From the NCBI GenBank assembly GCA_019426215.1, contig CM033394.1, forward strand, positions 558,001 through 622,000: a DNA stretch of 64,000 nucleotides. The letters run 5' to 3'. Shown here one piece after another: positions 34,890 to 48,036 of the stretch; position 1 is the first letter of the stretch, and the number at the start of each line of letters is the position of its first letter. The DNA is from Buddleja alternifolia (lineage: Eukaryota > Streptophyta > Magnoliopsida > Lamiales > Scrophulariaceae). Under the pieces are notes generated by a model. The model was given only the letters and a program-made list of their open reading frames with translations. It did not search any database and had not been told where the DNA came from. The translations under genes and the position numbers were made by a program.

Positions 34890-37800
34890 ATTTTGGTTTT
34901 GCTGGAGCAAAATTGTAATGGGATAATTACACTAAGTCACTAAGTATCCATATCATTTAGTATAATTAAAATTTAGTGCGCTTATTTTGAGCACATAAAA
35001 AATGCCACTTTTTATAATAAAATATTATAATTGTCCCCTTTAGTTAGAAAATTGATGAAATTTATCGACATTATCAAAAAATATTGAAAAAAATTGCATA
35101 TCGACCCTTATAAAACATGAAACTTGCATTAAATTCTCTGTGTTAACAAAATAGTTTTATATACCTTCATTTTAATTCTAGTTTGCACTCTCCTTTTCTG
35201 TTGATTAAACCTAACGTCATTATTTTTTTATTTTTTTTGTGCACCCATTATGTCCATCAATTTTATAAGCATTATCTTTAATTAGTTTTTCTTTTCCCCT
35301 TTTTGCCTTTCCTTTCCCTTCTCCCAGTCAACCCACCACCCTTCCCTGTCTACCGCCGCCGTGCTACCACCCCCTGCCCCACCGCCGACGTCCCAATCCT
35401 GTAATTTAATGAACTTTAATTTATTCTGGTTCTGATTCGAAATGATTTGAAATGGGCAAAAAGTTTATGTAATAAGGAAGCTCTTGTTAAATTTTGTATG
35501 ATTTTATTTAAGGTGTGGTTTCAATGAGCTTCAGCTCTATTTTAGAAAATAATAATATGAGCTGTGTTGATGAGCTCAATCAAAGTCTTCATTTTGATGC
35601 AATTTGATGAATGATATTGATATATGTATATATTTATGGGATATGTTTGATTTTCAATTAAATGAAGTCATTTTGTACAAAAGAAAGGAAAATTTGGTTC
35701 CCTTTTGGAGAATTTGAAAGCAATAATGGCATATGTTCTATCAAAGTAACTAAAAACATGAAATGAAAGACTTTCTGTGAAGTGTGATAATTAACAATGG
35801 ATTATATTGCCTTTATTTATCATATTTGTGATTTTCAGATTTCCATCACCACCATCATCATTCATCACCGTCATTCCAACTAAAATTCAATTTGTAATTT
35901 TCAGATTTTTCTTATAATTTATGTCTTAGTTTGGATTTTGGTGATTTGAGGAGGAGGTGAGGGATTAGATATAAGGAAGAAGAACGTGAGGCTTGGTATT
36001 TGTAAGGATAAAATGGTCATTTTACATATATAGTTCATTTAAGAAACTAACCCTTTTAAATTTGGGTGAGTGCACGATACTCTTTGCTAATTTGAAATGG
36101 ACAAAGATTTTTGTGCATGGTTTTCATAAACAGTAGTATGCTTTTGTAACACGATGGAGTTTCATGCAGGCTTCGTGTTTTATAGGGGGAGATATGCAAG
36201 TTTCTCAAACTTATTTTCTAAATTTCTTATTTTGCCCGTGAGGGGTGCATGTAATTTTTTGTATTAAAGAGGATGTAATTATAATTTTTCATTTAATTTT
36301 AAAGAAATGACTTCGTTAAAAACTTGTTAACATCTTGATAATGAAATGCAAATTCGAATTTATGGCAATTTGAATATTTTTTAGAAAATGGAAACAAATA
36401 CCGAGCTTTGATTTGTTTTAGGATCACTATCATAATTCAATTCAGAAAAATATAAATTAGTAGTTGCCAAAAAATATCTAAACCAATTATTAAATTAATA
36501 TATATATATATATAAAAGGTTATAATAAAAAAGAAATTTTTTAAAAGTATATTATAGAAAAATACATAAAATGGAAAAAAAAATAATGAAGGTTATTTGT
36601 AGGGGATTAAATGTAAGGTTTTATTATAAAAATGATGTGTCTGTTATACGATCCAATAAAGCGAACTGCATTGTAAGTACACATTCTATCATACTTGAGT
36701 AACGGTCGTTAGTCAGATATGGTTAAATTTAATGTTTATCATAAGAGGGGGTATTTGTAATATATTAGAAATAAACGAATAAGACTGTATTTGTATTTGT
36801 AATATATTATGAAAATTATGTGGGCCAACTTCTTTTTGTTATTTACGTGGAGGAGGCCCCCCCCCGGGGGGCCATGTAGTGAACACTGAAGAGTGAACAA
36901 TAATTTAAGTTCTGCATTTAACTTTTAAACAAAACGAGACACGATAAACAAGAAAAGTACTAATATGTATAAGCGAAAATGTTTTGCCAACCCCCATTTC
37001 AACTTTTTATCGTCCCAAAAAATTATTTTAAGTTGATATGTGGCGAAAGTGCAATATTCTTTAGAAGCTAGGAAAACTTTTGAATAACAGTATTGGGTGG
37101 TCCCACAATGGATGATCAACGTAGCAAATCTTCTGTTCACGTGCACGCGCGATGTACTGGATAAAAATTAACTGCTATGTAATGTAACATAACATTTCAT
37201 TATGACACAATCATTTGAAAGATTTTGTTGGATATCTCATTATCTTGTGTATTTATGTTAGGTTGTACTATGATTGATTTAGCGGTCAGGATTGGTCTCC
37301 TCTATTGATGATGTGTGATCTCAGCCGTAGGAGAATGAGTATGGGAGATTCTGTGGAGATTTCCTCTTTTTTTTGTCTAGACATTAAAAGTGGGGAAGAA
37401 AGGGAAACAAGAGTAGTGATTGCATTTACATTTTGTTCAAATCCCACTATAGATTTTGTGTTTGGTGGGGGGAGGAATTGGAGAGGAAGATTTTTCTCAA
37501 TTCTTTTTAGTTTGGTGAATGTGGAGGGATATTAATAGTGTTTTATTTCGTGTTTTATTTTATTTATATGTAATATGTGTGTGAAATATTTTCAAAAACA
37601 TGAATTATATACATTTATGGTGAAAATTCATTATCCATTCAAAAGGAAAAGATTGTTTAATTGAAGATTTGCAAAAATGTTAGTTTATGGGAATAATTAT
37701 TAGAAACAAAGATTATGGGTCAAATGTAACCTATAAGTTCAATTTTCTTTGATAATATGGCATGTTTAAAGGAACTAGTAGAGTGTACGTGCATTGCACG

Positions 37801-38282
37801 TAAAATACATATTTATGTGTTAAAGAATTTCAATATTCAAGTACTATATCTGGAAATATAAAAAAAAAATCTAATTCAAATTTATTCATATGAAATATTT
37901 TGATATAGAATGTATTTAACTATAATATAGAACTGAAAAAAAAAAGTTAGGTAGATTTAAAGCCTAAGTTGCACGAGAATTGACAAATATCAAGATTATA
38001 TTTACAGTAATTTTGGAATGGTTTTGGGAAGTTGGAGAGGGGGTATTTTTATTATTTGAATGTGAAAAATTGCTCAAATTAATAAGGTGGATTTGATTTC
38101 TTTACATAATTGGATTGTATGGGTAATTTTGTTTATGACAAATACATTAGGGGACCTTTGAGTTTACCGGCAGTTTCTGGTGAAGGATTCCCAGAAGATG
38201 TAGAGTCTCTAAAATATAAATGGTGTCATCATATAACCAATTAGAACTCCAATTCGTAACTGGGTGAGTATACACATCCTAT
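34890..38282. other. gene-free AT-rich spacer
   Basis: No supported gene. There is a GC-rich island at about 35330-35400 (CCGCCGCCGTGCTACC) in very AT-rich DNA. A C9G6 palindromic patch lies near 36858-36873, and a fold-back-MITE-like phrase (GTGAGGGGTGCATGTAAT) near 36238. A 76-codon open frame at 37305-37535 is not convincing. Confidence 0.45.
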
Positions 38283-38290
38283 AATATAGG

Positions 38291-39468
38291 TAGAGGTGAT
38301 CACGGTTCGGTTTTGCGGTTTTTTTTTTATTAATTTTAAACCAAATTGCCAAGTGCGGTTTGGAGGAAATAAAATTTGAAATTGCAGTTTTGTAAATCAA
38401 AACCGACTATGCGATTCGGTGCGGTTCGGCGCGGTTTGACGGTTTTTCAAGTGATTTTACATTTTAAAACTAAATAAGCAAAGAATGTTTGTCATATTTT
38501 TTGTTAAACTAATTAATAAAAAGATAATGATAATTCATAACTAAGAAACTACTTGTCCGGAAAATATTTATCAGATAAAACTCCATGAATCATTAAAAAA
38601 AATACTAGTGTCATTACATATTATTATATAAGAGTACTATATATATCATGTGTTTAGAACAAGAAAGAATACTAGTATATCACTTTAAATATCTGTTTTA
38701 CACTGAGTATAAATATAATATGTACATATTTTATTATATATATAAATATATCAAATAAATACACTCATATATAAGAAAATATCTTTATCTAGCTTGTATG
38801 AACGGTAGGACGATAAATTTGTAAATAAACAACTAATACAAAAAATGACATCCTGTAATTTATTTTTTTTGGTACAACATGTTGTAATTGTTTGTTTATT
38901 AAAATTTGTGCACTAAAATCTGCAAAAGGATATTGTAAAGTATATTATAATGTTATAAAATAATAGGTGATCTAATGTGACATTACTATTACAAATAATT
39001 GTGATAGTTAGATAAAACAAATGTCATAAATATAATTTATAATACTTTTTTTGGTCAAAACTCTTCAAGTGTCAATTAAATAAAACAAATATAACACTAA
39101 AATATTATAAGATATTATCACTTTAAAAGTCTCAAGCATGAATGTTGATTGAACATATTATTAATCACGTAAAATATATAACCATATCAATTCAATAAAA
39201 AATATTAAATAACTATAAATATGAAGAGTATTACGAGTAAAACCTATTAAAATTTCAAATTAAAAAAAATAATAAGAAATATATATATGTATGTCGGCGG
39301 TGGCGGTGGCGGTGCGGTTCGGTTTTTTAAACACTAATTTTAAAACCAAACCGCATAAGGCGGTGCGGTTTTCATTTAAAATTTAAACCACGATTTGCTT
39401 AGAAAATTGACAAAAACGGTGCGGTGCGGTCGGTTCGGGCGGTTTTTCAAAACCAATGCTTACCCCTA
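38291..39468. mobile_element. hAT-type non-autonomous element (1178 bp)
   Basis: Ends are TAGAGGTGATCACGG and CATTGGTTTTG-side TTACCCCTA, with perfect 8-bp duplications AATATAGG at 38283-38290 and 39469-39476. The subterminal regions are GC-rich with repeated GCGGTTCGG/GTGCGGT phrases in inverted orientation. The ~700-bp AT-rich interior has no open frame. It is a different family from the 339-bp elements. Confidence 0.88.
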
Positions 39469-39713
39469 AATATAGGCCATATAATCAATCGTCTACATGT
39501 TTCAAGAACTCAAAAATAAATTCCAATTTTCGCATGTGATCACATTTATGAAGCATTAGAGTATTTGGATTAAGCTCATTTTGCGTCAAGCTTCTATCAA
39601 ATGTTGATCGGTGTAATTTAAAAATAATATATGATGCTCATTATAGCCTCGAAATTTCATAAAGAGAATAATTGGTGTACTCTCATTAGTTATTATATTT
39701 TAAATAATTATAT

Positions 39714-40486
39714 TTACTTCTTATTTGTTATCCAAAGCCATTTAATTTCTTTCTCTGACCATGAATTATAACTAATGTGGTTACCAGGGAAATTTACATT
39801 AGTTGATTTTTTCTTTTTGTGGTCTTCCACAGAATGATTATCACTTATTACTACTAGATCTAGATCTGCTTCTTGTTTTGAGGTTAGTGCTAGTGATTCA
39901 ACCCTTTCAACTATCTTAGTCAATCTCTCATGGAGCAATGAAAGAGTTTTATACTCTTGAATCAATTCAAGAGTCGTTTAACAAAGTTGTGTATGTATAA
40001 GAGAATGGTTCATGATCTAATTATAACAACCCGAGAAAAATAAGAAAGTTGATATATATATACAATATAAATATTTAACAAAACATTCCATGGACATTTT
40101 CATAAATCTTAGTAATTCCATGGAATTTTATTGGAGTTGAAACACACACCACATAGGGAAAATAAACTTAACAATCGATCTCTCCTACCTTTAGATTGCA
40201 TTGCATAAAGAACCGAAATAGATGAAACCTATAATTATTTCATTATTAAGCAGTACGTTAGTCTCTGACTAATTATCACTTGAGCGAGCGAATAAATCTT
40301 GGCTTCAAACACTTCAATAAAATGGACAATTCCATGGACATTTTCATAATCAAGAGTTGGAACATTGTGTATTGCATATTTAATATAGGAGATTTCTTCT
40401 ATTTCCTCTTGTTGCATAAGTGTGAATCTGGTTGAGGCATCCTTTATTAATTGTCTTAATAAAGATGAGAACTTGAAAAGTTCCAA
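39714..40486 (-). other. two unrecognised minus-strand ORFs
   Basis: Open frames 40486-40235 (83 codons, with a segment TRFTLMQQEEIEEISYIKYA) and 39965-39714 (83 codons, Lys/Glu-rich, with EYKTLSLLHERLTKIVERVE) have a protein-like composition and could be exons or remains of one gene. I could not place splice sites joining them or match a family. Confidence 0.2.
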
Positions 40487-41548
40487 TCATAATTTTACTA
40501 TATAAATATAAATCTTAGTAATCATTTAATTACTGATATTTACTATATAACTAAGGATAGGGCAGGCATTTCACAATTGGAAGAAACATCTTCCAAAATC
40601 CATACTTTTATAATCGTGTATAGGTATAGATATAGATAAATAGATTTTGAAAATTGAACTATTCAAATTTACAATAACAATTTAATTTAGTATTAAAATC
40701 AACCAAACATATACATTAAACAAACTTGTGAACTATTAATTTCAAGCTCATGCACATTCATTTTATAATTATAATACTAATTATTTCTTAAGAATTAGAG
40801 GATAATATTAATTTAATGCTATAGGGTTATTTTAATCTAAACAAAAAAGTTGAGAAATGTAAATCACCCCATATCATCCATACCTTTAGAATAGTTATAG
40901 ATTATAGATGAAAATGTAAATCCATGTAAACATTTCTTCTCTAAAAATTGCCATAATATCAAAGAAAACTCAACTTTAATTATAGGTCACATTAAGGGTG
41001 GCTAGGTACTTAATGATGTAAAACAATACATGCTTGTACATTGTCATTAGCTAACAGCTACAAATTAACCCTAAATCAAAGGGCAAGTGTGGAGCAGTTT
41101 GAATCCTCTATTTAAACTTGATATCCTTATTTTGTATAATCATCCTTATTTTGTATAATCATATTTCATATGGACTCGATAATGAAATTTACCTTTCAAT
41201 ATATATAAGTGAGTTAATTTTATACACGAAAAGTATATACATGAAGTGCAATAGAAGATGAAATACACGATTGGCATGAAAGAAGCTAAAAGAGTAATTT
41301 TTAGAGAGGTTGGGAAAGTCATCGCTTCGTCATGCTATTACAATTTTCCCTGTCTTTTACAATTAAACTGAACAAAAAGACCTTTTCAAGGAGAATTTCT
41401 AAAAATAATCATTTTACATAACTCAAATTTGCTCTAGAGTTAAACCCAAGTTGTCTACAATGCCTCTTTATACCTCTTATACAATATTGAAGTAAATGAA
41501 GCTATAATAAAGTCGCCATTGCCGGTGGAAAAAGAATTTTAGTCGCGA
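40487..41548. other. spacer before the GDT1 3' end
   Basis: AT-rich and noncoding. It probably includes the GDT1 3' UTR just above 41400-41548. Confidence 0.4.
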
Positions 41549-44500
41549 CTAACTCACGATCTCAATTAAGGTAACTGCAGCAAAGACAAGGAAGAGAGTA
41601 CCTCCAATGTATGCAATTGTCTGTTCATAGACCAAAATGAAAACAATTTTCAAAGAGTTCGAGCAAAAAGGGTGTTTTATTGAAGAGGGTAATCTAACCT
41701 TCTCAGAGAGATATGTTCCCAGGAAAGACCCCCCAAGAACAGCAAGCTGCAAATAACATTCAACATGCATAAATGAACTTATAAATGTAGGGGATAATAG
41801 ATGCACACCCCCTCACTACTGAATAATCACTACGAGCAGCCTCCTAGCTTTTGCAAATTAACAAGATACATTATGTTAGGGAAAATTGCAATTTTGGTCC
41901 CATAACTTAGCTCATGTGCGCTTTTGGTCCCAATATTTTTGACTTTAGCATTATACGTCCCATAACTCCCAAAAATGTGCATTTTTGGTCCCAACATATG
42001 AATACATCATGTATTTATACGGGATTGGCGCGTGCATTTCACGTTTTTGGAGTTATGGGACCAAAAACGCACATTTTTTCGATCCTGCGTGAGCCGCACG
42101 CGCCAATTCCGTATAAATACATGATGTATTCGTATGTTGGGACCAAAAATGCACATTTTTGGAAGTTATGGGACGTATAATGCTAAAGTCAAAAATATTG
42201 GGACCAAAAGCGCACATGGGCTAAGTTATGGGACTAAAATTGCATTTTTCCCCATTATGTTGCATCCTGACAACTCGAGAAATTGGGGGTGGGGGGGGGG
42301 GGGGGTGAAATGAGTTATACGTGGAGGCTCCTGTAATGGCGAGTCTCGGGAAATCTTACCCTCTCCATGTTATTGATTTCACGAGACTCGTTGGGACTTG
42401 AGAGCCGCTAAGAAACAACCCTTAAGCTACTTCAAAGGAAGCTTAGTGCAAGTTCACGTTCATAAAATGTTGCAAGAATTAATATGACTCCAAAGCAGGA
42501 AATTCGGTTGTTTCTGTTTAATGAAATAAGAGTTTGAACATATAAATGTTTGAATCGTTAATGATTCTCAGTGAGATGGTTAGAGGTTGAAGCCTAAATT
42601 TACCAATGTCGCAGCTCCATGACCAGCGAGTGCCCCTGCAATGACTCCAAGAGGCGATGATGCTGCAGCAAGTGCTGAAAGAAGAGTGTCTTACATGAGC
42701 ACCGTTCTATAAATCGAGCTGTTTGTTAAACTTTAAGAAACCGGAAAAAAATTGAACCACTATTTATTAAGTATATTCACCATACCTATTGTGGAGAAAA
42801 AGGATTTGTCACCCCATTCAGCAACGAAAACTAACAGGAACGTGCTGAAAACTGTGTTAGCAGCAGCTAAAATACCTGCACCGGATCCTGAAAGTTCTGA
42901 AACTGCCAGCTCTGCCTGAATAAAGCAAACATTTGTGAACTCCCTGGATTGTATCATCATGTATTGAATATAAACATAGATAAATCAACACAGATTTTGT
43001 ACCTCTTTTTGTTCTTCTTCTGCTTTTAGGCCATCACCGGAGGAGGCATCGATCAAGGATGAAACGCCAAAATATACCTGTAATTAGTGCAAGTAACCCG
43101 TAAAAGCGAGCCAGTGAAGCTAAAAATTTTTGTTGCTTTTTGTCCATAAATCAACAATTTCTTACAAGAAGACAAACTGCAGCAAGATCATCAATAGGCA
43201 AATCAGAGTTCCCGAACCTGATAAACCATTTTGAAAACTAAAGGTTGATATATTTTTGCTTGTATAAATTGAAGAAGGAAATTTGAGAGAAGTTTGAAGA
43301 AGGTGACCTGAATGGAAGGATATCGTCCACATAGTGAAAAGTTCGTCCAAGAACAACGGATATAATCGTCATTACCCTGCTCACATTACAAGACAACATT
43401 AACGAGTGCAGAGGAACCAGTGGCTTGTCTCAGTTTAAGACAAGGGGTAATTATATGCACACACCCTCCCTTATTGGGTAATTAACACGAAGTTTTGCAA
43501 ATTACAAAGACACTCCATGTCAGATGCTGACAACTCAAAAAATAGCTGGTGAAATTTGTAAAATGCTTTTACTGAATCTCTTGGGGAAGTTATGGTAATT
43601 TCTCAAAACTCAGGATGTTTTTCATAATTAGGGTCTCATACAAGGAGCATGATGTAATTTACCCTTTAAGAGTAGACAACTATGATAATGTATTTTTATA
43701 CAATGTTTTAAGGCAAGATAACCATTAAACAGATTATCTTTGAATTTAGCAGTTTCATGTATTCCATTTGAGGGAATGCAATTTATGTTGAGGCAAGTTC
43801 AAAGATCATCTCAATCAAAATTCCAAAGAAATCAAATAACTTACGCAAGTGCACCAAAAGTCCCGATGAAGGTGACAACAGCAGAGTTTCGAGCTGCTAA
43901 AAGTGCCTGCGCAGAAGATGAAACAATCAAATGGTCATCTCACTATAGAGTAGAATAGTAGATTGTAAAAATATAATAACACTTGTAAATAACATTTGTA
44001 TTTTATTTTCATGCAAAGGGAAAACTTCATATTAAATTTGCGAACACAATATCACCTCAAACTGGTCATTACACCTCTCTTACCGCAATAAAGAAGGTTT
44101 TATCACCGAGTTCAGAGAAAAATATCAACAAGAATGCCTGCAACAATTGCATTCATTTAATTAGTAAAATAAAAAAATTAAAGTCTGAATAATGTATCTA
44201 GCCTAGAGCAATATAGTTTTCAAGCATAGCAACAGAAGTAACAGGGAGAATTTCCTAACTGAAGCAAAACCTGTGTTAATATCACTGAGATCCCCTAATA
44301 ATGAAAATGATTGCAAGCTACTAGCAGCATCTGAACCGGCAACTGCTTGTTGAGTACTTTGAAGAGTGAAAAATCCACACATCAGCAGAAGTTTCAGATA
44401 ACTAAGTGATCGAGCATTTAGAACTCGAAAATCTAATGATGCCCCACTTTTCGTCCTTAGATTATTCAACAATGAAAACTTTCCAGGAGGGATGCAAATG

Positions 44501-45895
44501 TCTCTAGTACGAGGCAACGCTGGAAAGTCGTAGCATTTCTCCTTTATAGTCATAAGTTCCTGAGCAAAAAAGAAAGCGCAATTTTGAAAGATCGAAGTTA
44601 AATGTAAAGGCATTTGACACTAAACGTAGTTTTTTTATAGTGAGACTACAGTGTGAATGAGGGTTTAGTTCACCTTTTTCGATGCAACAATCGTGAAAGA
44701 TGGCATCTGAGAACCATATGGAGACTTTCCAGCAAAACATTTCCCTATAGACAAGGACAAATAGGCTAAAATGATCATCAACTGAGACAAGTATGCTGAT
44801 ATGAAAGCTTGTTTATATATACAAGAATATTTAAATGGAAAAAAGAAAAGCACTCCCCTACTGAAAGTAGAAACCGAGAGATAGAACGAACTACAAGTTT
44901 TTTACGTAAACTAAATGAAATTAAAAAAATCATCCCCTTTCAAATGCCCAAATGCCCTCCTAAGCGAGCCATTATATCTATTTCGCTCCGAAGTCAAAAA
45001 ATTCTGGTCCTATGCCTTTATGTGACTGAATCACAACTGGTATTCAACAAGCTAAAAGGAAGGAAAATACTTGGATTAATAACAACATGACAGAGATTTA
45101 AGTTCCTGAATAGTACAGAAAACATTATGGCACGTGAATGCGAAATGTGACAGGTTTTCAACTCTCACAAGCTGATATCTTGAGTTACCAACTTCTTAGT
45201 GATTGATAAAAAGCAATAAATTATAATCATCATGATTAATAAGCTCTTCTTAGTCTGATTATTTGGGAATTGTTGGAGGTAGTTTGGCTAAGCTTATTAG
45301 AAAGAGCTTATAAGCTCGTAGTGCTTATAAAACGTTTTTGGAGCTTATAAACTCTGTCTTCAAAATAAGTCGGGGTTCCCTTACTTATTTTTTAGGACCT
45401 TATAAGCTCATATAAGCTGTTTTACTAAAAAAAAATTACCAAACACCTGCAAGAGTTTATAAGCTCCCAAACAACTTATAAATTGTTTTAAAGAGCTTAT
45501 AAAACCTCCAATTTATATCCCAATTCAGATATTAATGCAGCCCATTTACAAAAGTCTAATCAAACAAACATCCCTTAATTCAATTCACCAGAAAAACTAA
45601 TTTAATTCAATAAAAACGCAAAAAAAAAAAAGAAAAGAATCACAGCAGTTATATATTCGCCCAATAAACACAATTCAGTTAGCAGTGAATGCTTGCATAT
45701 TGATAGAAATTACAGGAACATTTCAATACACAAACTGTAAGCGTATAAACAAAGAAGATGTTGGTATAAATTACTTGAAAAATTGGATTTTTGTGTGAAG
45801 AAGAAGAAAGAGAAACCGGGATTATTACTCCTGTGATCAGCACTAGAGGTCCATGGAATGGTAGTGAAGCGAGCCCCGGACAGAGCATAAACCAT
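41549..45895 (-). CDS. GDT1-like (UPF0016) chloroplast Mn2+/Ca2+ transporter
   Basis: Plant plastid member of the GDT1 family (PAM71/CMT1 group), which moves Mn2+ or Ca2+ across thylakoid or inner envelope membranes and supports photosystem II. Twelve exons on minus: 45895-45775, 44744-44674, 44559-44260, 44137-44084, 43906-43845, 43376-43308, 43217-43166, 43077-43003, 42915-42786, 42674-42604, 41746-41699, 41620-41549. They join in frame to 374 residues. The first ~130 residues are Ser/Arg-rich, as in a transit peptide. The two diagnostic E-x-G-D-K motifs are SELGDKTFF (about 172-180) and AEWGDKSFF (about 300-308). Six or seven membrane helices are expected, and GTLFLVFAAVTLIEIVS is the last. 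Whether it is the thylakoid (PAM71) or envelope (CMT1) type is not decidable. Two nested MITEs lie in intron 10, and a third MITE lies in intron 5. Confidence 0.95.
41790..42350. mobile_element. fold-back MITE remnant in GDT1 intron 10, split by a younger MITE
   Basis: The flanks read GCACACCCCCTCACTACTG, then CTTTTGCAAATTAACAAGA. After the inserted 41878-42252 element they continue GCATCCTGACAACTCGAG. The remnant at 43440-43670 shows the same order without the interruption (TTTTGCAAATTACAAAGAC ... GATGCTGACAACTCAAAA). A poly-G tract lies at about 42287-42305. Confidence 0.7.
41878..42252. mobile_element. long-palindrome Mutator-like MITE (375 bp) in GDT1 intron 10
   Basis: Nearly the whole element is an imperfect hairpin: the left half (GGGAAAATTGCAATTTTGG...) is repeated inverted in the right half (...AAAATTGCATTTTTCCC). 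Flanking 9-bp duplications CATTATGTT (41869-41877, 42253-42261) are perfect. Transcripts of the intron could fold into a long double strand. Confidence 0.88.
43440..43670. mobile_element. fold-back MITE remnant in GDT1 intron 5
   Basis: Starts GGTAATTATATGCACACACC and ends near GATGTAATTTACCC in inverted sense. It is a diverged member of the 1813-2030 family and an uninterrupted relative of 41790-42350. Confidence 0.6.
45240..45520. repeat. dispersed-type repeat rich in CTTATAAGCT
   Basis: Within GDT1 intron 1. Phrases AGAGCTTATAAGCTC, CTTATAAGCTCATATAAGC and GAGTTTATAAGCTCCC alternate on both strands, as in small hAT-type plant repeats. No flanking duplication was found. Confidence 0.4.
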
Positions 45896-48036
45896 TATTA
45901 CTCCACAAAAACAGAAAATGTTGAGTAGTTTTGAGGATGAAGATTTATATATACTATATATATATGTGTATATATGTATATTATCTGGGGATTGAGGAAT
46001 GAAGAATGTTGTTGGCCATGGGCGAGTGTAATTTTGTGTGAATGTAAAGTGATATGGCAGTTGTAATATACGTGTGGTTGAACTTGAAACTGGAAAGGAG
46101 CTTGACAGTTGCATGCTGATTTGGCCTGTGGGGTTAATTTACTAAGGCTGGTGATAATGCCAGAGCAATTATCCTAATGCCAGAGCATCAACAATATAAT
46201 TGACATAATTACCCTTCAAAAATTTATATTACCTACTAAAAAGCTGTTTAGGGCCCAAAATCGACGGTTTTGGTTGAAAACCATTCGGCCCGCCAGTTGA
46301 ACCCGTGAACCTTTAAAACCGATGTTGAAACTGATGAACCGGGCGGTTCGTAAATAATATAAAATCCAAAACTTAATCGATTTGTTCTCCCCAAGCGTTT
46401 TCCCCATTTCTGAGATTTTAGTTCCTTGGTATGTAGAAACTGGAATGGAAAGTGCAATGAAGAAGAAGAGGGGCGGCGGTGGGTGTGAGAAGAAGAAAGG
46501 TTATGTGTTTTGAATTTTGACAAGGATATGTATTTGGTGCTTTAATATTTTCTTTTTCCTTTTTCATCTTTCGCTAGTTTTATTCTGCTAATTAAAAATT
46601 ACAAAGTTTCATATTTTAGTGGGTCTATTCATTTTGACTAGGTTTTACATCATATTATATATATATATATATGTATATATGAGATGTATTATATATGTAA
46701 ATATATTACTATTATTTTCTAAATTGAAATATTAGTAATATAATAAATATTATTTATTGCATAATTATGACGTCACCGGTTCGACCGCGGTCGACCCAAC
46801 GGTTGAACCAGTGGCCCGTGACATGATCACTTTTCCGGTTTGTTGTCCGGTCCAGGTTTCAGAATATTGTTTTAAGGGACTTATATATAATCATAATTAT
46901 TTCTGTATATTAAATTTTTGCGTAAATTTCATCACGTGAATAATTATACTTGTCTTTGAACTTGGGTAAATTGGGTTTTCTTAATCTCCTAAAAATGCTA
47001 TTTGGTACTTTGCACACTTAAAATAGGTTTTACTTGGCACTCAACACTATGAAATTATATTTGTTTTGCAAATTGAATCATGCAAATATGAGCTCTTTGA
47101 ACTTTGTATTTCAAGAAATTTCTTATGAATTCTACTCCGAGAATGCATCTTGTCCATGAAATAGATGTCATTTCCATCCCTTCTTGTCATTTTTCTCCGG
47201 ATGGCTTGTGAACATGAGCTTGAAATAATAACAATGTACAATATCGATAAAAAAAATTCAACAGTAAATCAATCCCTTAAATCGAAATTGATTGAATAAG
47301 AGACTGAATTATCATTTCATTATTCACCTTTATAAACGCCCTTCCTCTAATCATCATTCTCTACTCACATGCAGAATGTTTTTGGAGGAATTCAATATGG
47401 GTGGACAATTTACCCGTAATTATCATTCTCTATTCACGTGCAACAAAATTTTGAAGGAATTCGATATGGAGTGACGAATTTTCCCTCCATCTGACGGGCA
47501 AAAGACGCCTTTTTGGTGAAAAATTCATCGAAAAAGTCTCTCAAGGTATAGAGTGCCAAAAATTTCCTATATCAATGGTGTACTCAGTCCAAATAAGGTC
47601 CAATGTGACAAATAAGCCTATTTTTAGGGGTCCAAAAATTCAATACCATCCTAAAATTTCATTTCAATAGATTTGTTGACTTAATGTTCTCGCTGAATCA
47701 TGTATGGATGGAGAATCAAAATTTGTTTGCTTTATTTCATAAAATAAATTATTAATGAAATTTGGTTTATTCATTATATTTAATGACATTAAAATTGTTG
47801 TTTTTCTTTTCCAAACTACATGTTGAAGTAGTTTGTGTATGGCCCAACAGAGCTTTTATGGTAGTGGCGGCCCAATAATTTCATGAATTGGGCTTCTTCA
47901 ACTTAATTATACAACCACCATCTTCTCTTTGGGCTAAATCACGTTGATGGACCGATATAATCAATAATCATTTTCTATTAATCGTAAATATAAATCCAAA
48001 TTTCTACACGTATTTAAGTAGGAATAATTATGAGTG
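45896..48036. other. intergenic sequence with decayed transposon pieces
   Basis: Includes the GDT1 promoter. GGTTCAACTGGCGGGCC-like sequence (46254-46345, inverted) and CACCGGTTCGACCGCGG (46773-46790) look like two parts of one CCGGTTCGACC-type plant repeat with AT-rich filler between them. A partly self-similar stretch (ACTCACATGCAGAATG / ATTCACGTGCAACAAA) lies at 47340-47470. No gene is supported. Confidence 0.35.

Noticed and set aside
37305..37535. 76-codon plus-strand ORF
   Set aside because: No recognisable motif, no splice partner, surrounded by repeats.
41914..42180. 88-codon plus-strand ORF
   Set aside because: It lies wholly within the palindromic MITE at 41878-42252.
46216..46523. 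91-codon minus-strand ORF as a gene
   Set aside because: Its C-terminal half translates a CCGGTTCAAC-type repeat; no splice signals or family match.
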